A stretch of DNA of 35,963 nt, taken from assembly GCA_016783675.1 (NCBI GenBank), contig JADHWE010000021.1:1-35963 (forward strand), written 5' to 3'. Of this stretch, positions 35,403-35,963 are shown piece by piece. Under the pieces are notes generated by a model. It had not been told where the DNA came from and did no database searches. It saw nothing but the letters and a program-made list of their open reading frames with translations. The stretch comes from Kiritimatiellia bacterium (lineage in GTDB: Bacteria; Verrucomicrobiota; Kiritimatiellia; UBA8416; JABMPJ01). Each line of letters opens with the position of its first letter. Within the stretch, counting starts at the first letter, position 1. Both the position numbers and the translations under genes were made by a program.

Positions 35403-35963
35403 TCACCCTCGGGACTTCAACTTCACTTCCTCGATCCAGCAGAACAGTACGGGGACGACAAGCATCGTCACCACTTCAATTAGCATTCCGCCGAAGGAGG
35501 GGATGGCCATCGGCACCATCACATCGCTTCCGCGGCCTACAGAGGTCAGCACAGGAAGCAGGGCGAGAATCGTGGTCGCTGTTGTCATGAGGCAGGCGCG
35601 GTGGCGGCGTTCTCCGGCTTCGCGCACGGTCTTGCGTAACGCGTCCTTCGTCTTCGGCGCGCGTTCGCGCAGAAGCTGGGTCAAGTACGTGCCCATCACC
35701 ACGCCGTCATCGGTCGCGATTCCGAACAGCGCCAGGAAACCGACCCACACGGCCACACTCAGGTTTATGGTGTGAATCTGGAACAGGCTGCGCATCTCAA
35801 CGCCAAATACGCTGAAGTTCAGGAACCAAGGCTGACCGTAGAACCAAATCAGAAGGAAGCCGCCGCACCAGGCGACAAAGACGCCGGTGAAGATGAGGAA
35901 CGTGGTCGATACAGAGCGGAACTGGAAGTAAATGATCATGAAGATGATGAAGAGCGCGAGAGG
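35403..35963 (-). CDS. CusA-like RND efflux transporter, C-terminal part (runs off the right edge)
   Basis: LSVAVWVGFLALFGIATDDGVVMGTYL and ACLMTTATTILALLPVLTSVGRGSDVMVPMAIPSFGGMLIEVVTMLVVPVLFCWIEE; frame remains open to the window end. Confidence 0.88.
   Translation of the reverse strand, partial: PLALFIIFMIIYFQFRSVSTTFLIFTGVFVAWCGGFLLIWFYGQPWFLNFSVFGVEMRSLFQIHTINLSVAVWVGFLALFGIATDDGVVMGTYLTQLLRERAPKTKDALRKTVREAGERRHRACLMTTATTILALLPVLTSVGRGSDVMVPMAIPSFGGMLIEVVTMLVVPVLFCWIEEVKLKSRG

Overview
This 36 kb, GC-rich bacterial window carries mostly ordinary chromosomal genes plus several accessory patches. A PVC-type bacterium such as Kiritimatiellota or Verrucomicrobiota is a guess from gene and repeat style; no rRNA or tRNA was seen. 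From left to right it contains: a lipid operon (PlsC-kinase fusion, CdsA-like protein, alpha/beta hydrolase); macro-domain, PAS and Mut7-C proteins; an AbiEi/AbiEii-like type IV toxin-antitoxin pair plus a small orphan gene, bounded by a perfect 22-bp inverted repeat; a GNAT/cyclic-nucleotide-binding fusion preceded by three 12-bp repeats at 22-bp period; a Tat/Fe-S redox cluster (aldo/keto reductase, DUF6599-like, DUF362, NapH-like fusion); a RAYT-type Y1 transposase inside mirrored palindromes and 20-bp perfect inverted repeats; bcp, a PPi-type phosphofructokinase, ogt and htpG; a five-gene HME-RND metal efflux operon with a nearby RND remnant; truncated radical SAM and ABC-ATPase remnants around a sialate O-acetylesterase; a truncated Qat-like defence remnant (QatC C-terminus plus an intact TatD/QatD-like gene); and a second metal module (CDF, FMN-binding protein, porin, DtxR/MntR regulator, partial RND) with two matching DtxR-like operators. 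The best candidates for new biology are the inverted-repeat-bounded AbiE-like cassette, the mirrored RAYT element, the Qat remnant and the 22-bp-period operator array.
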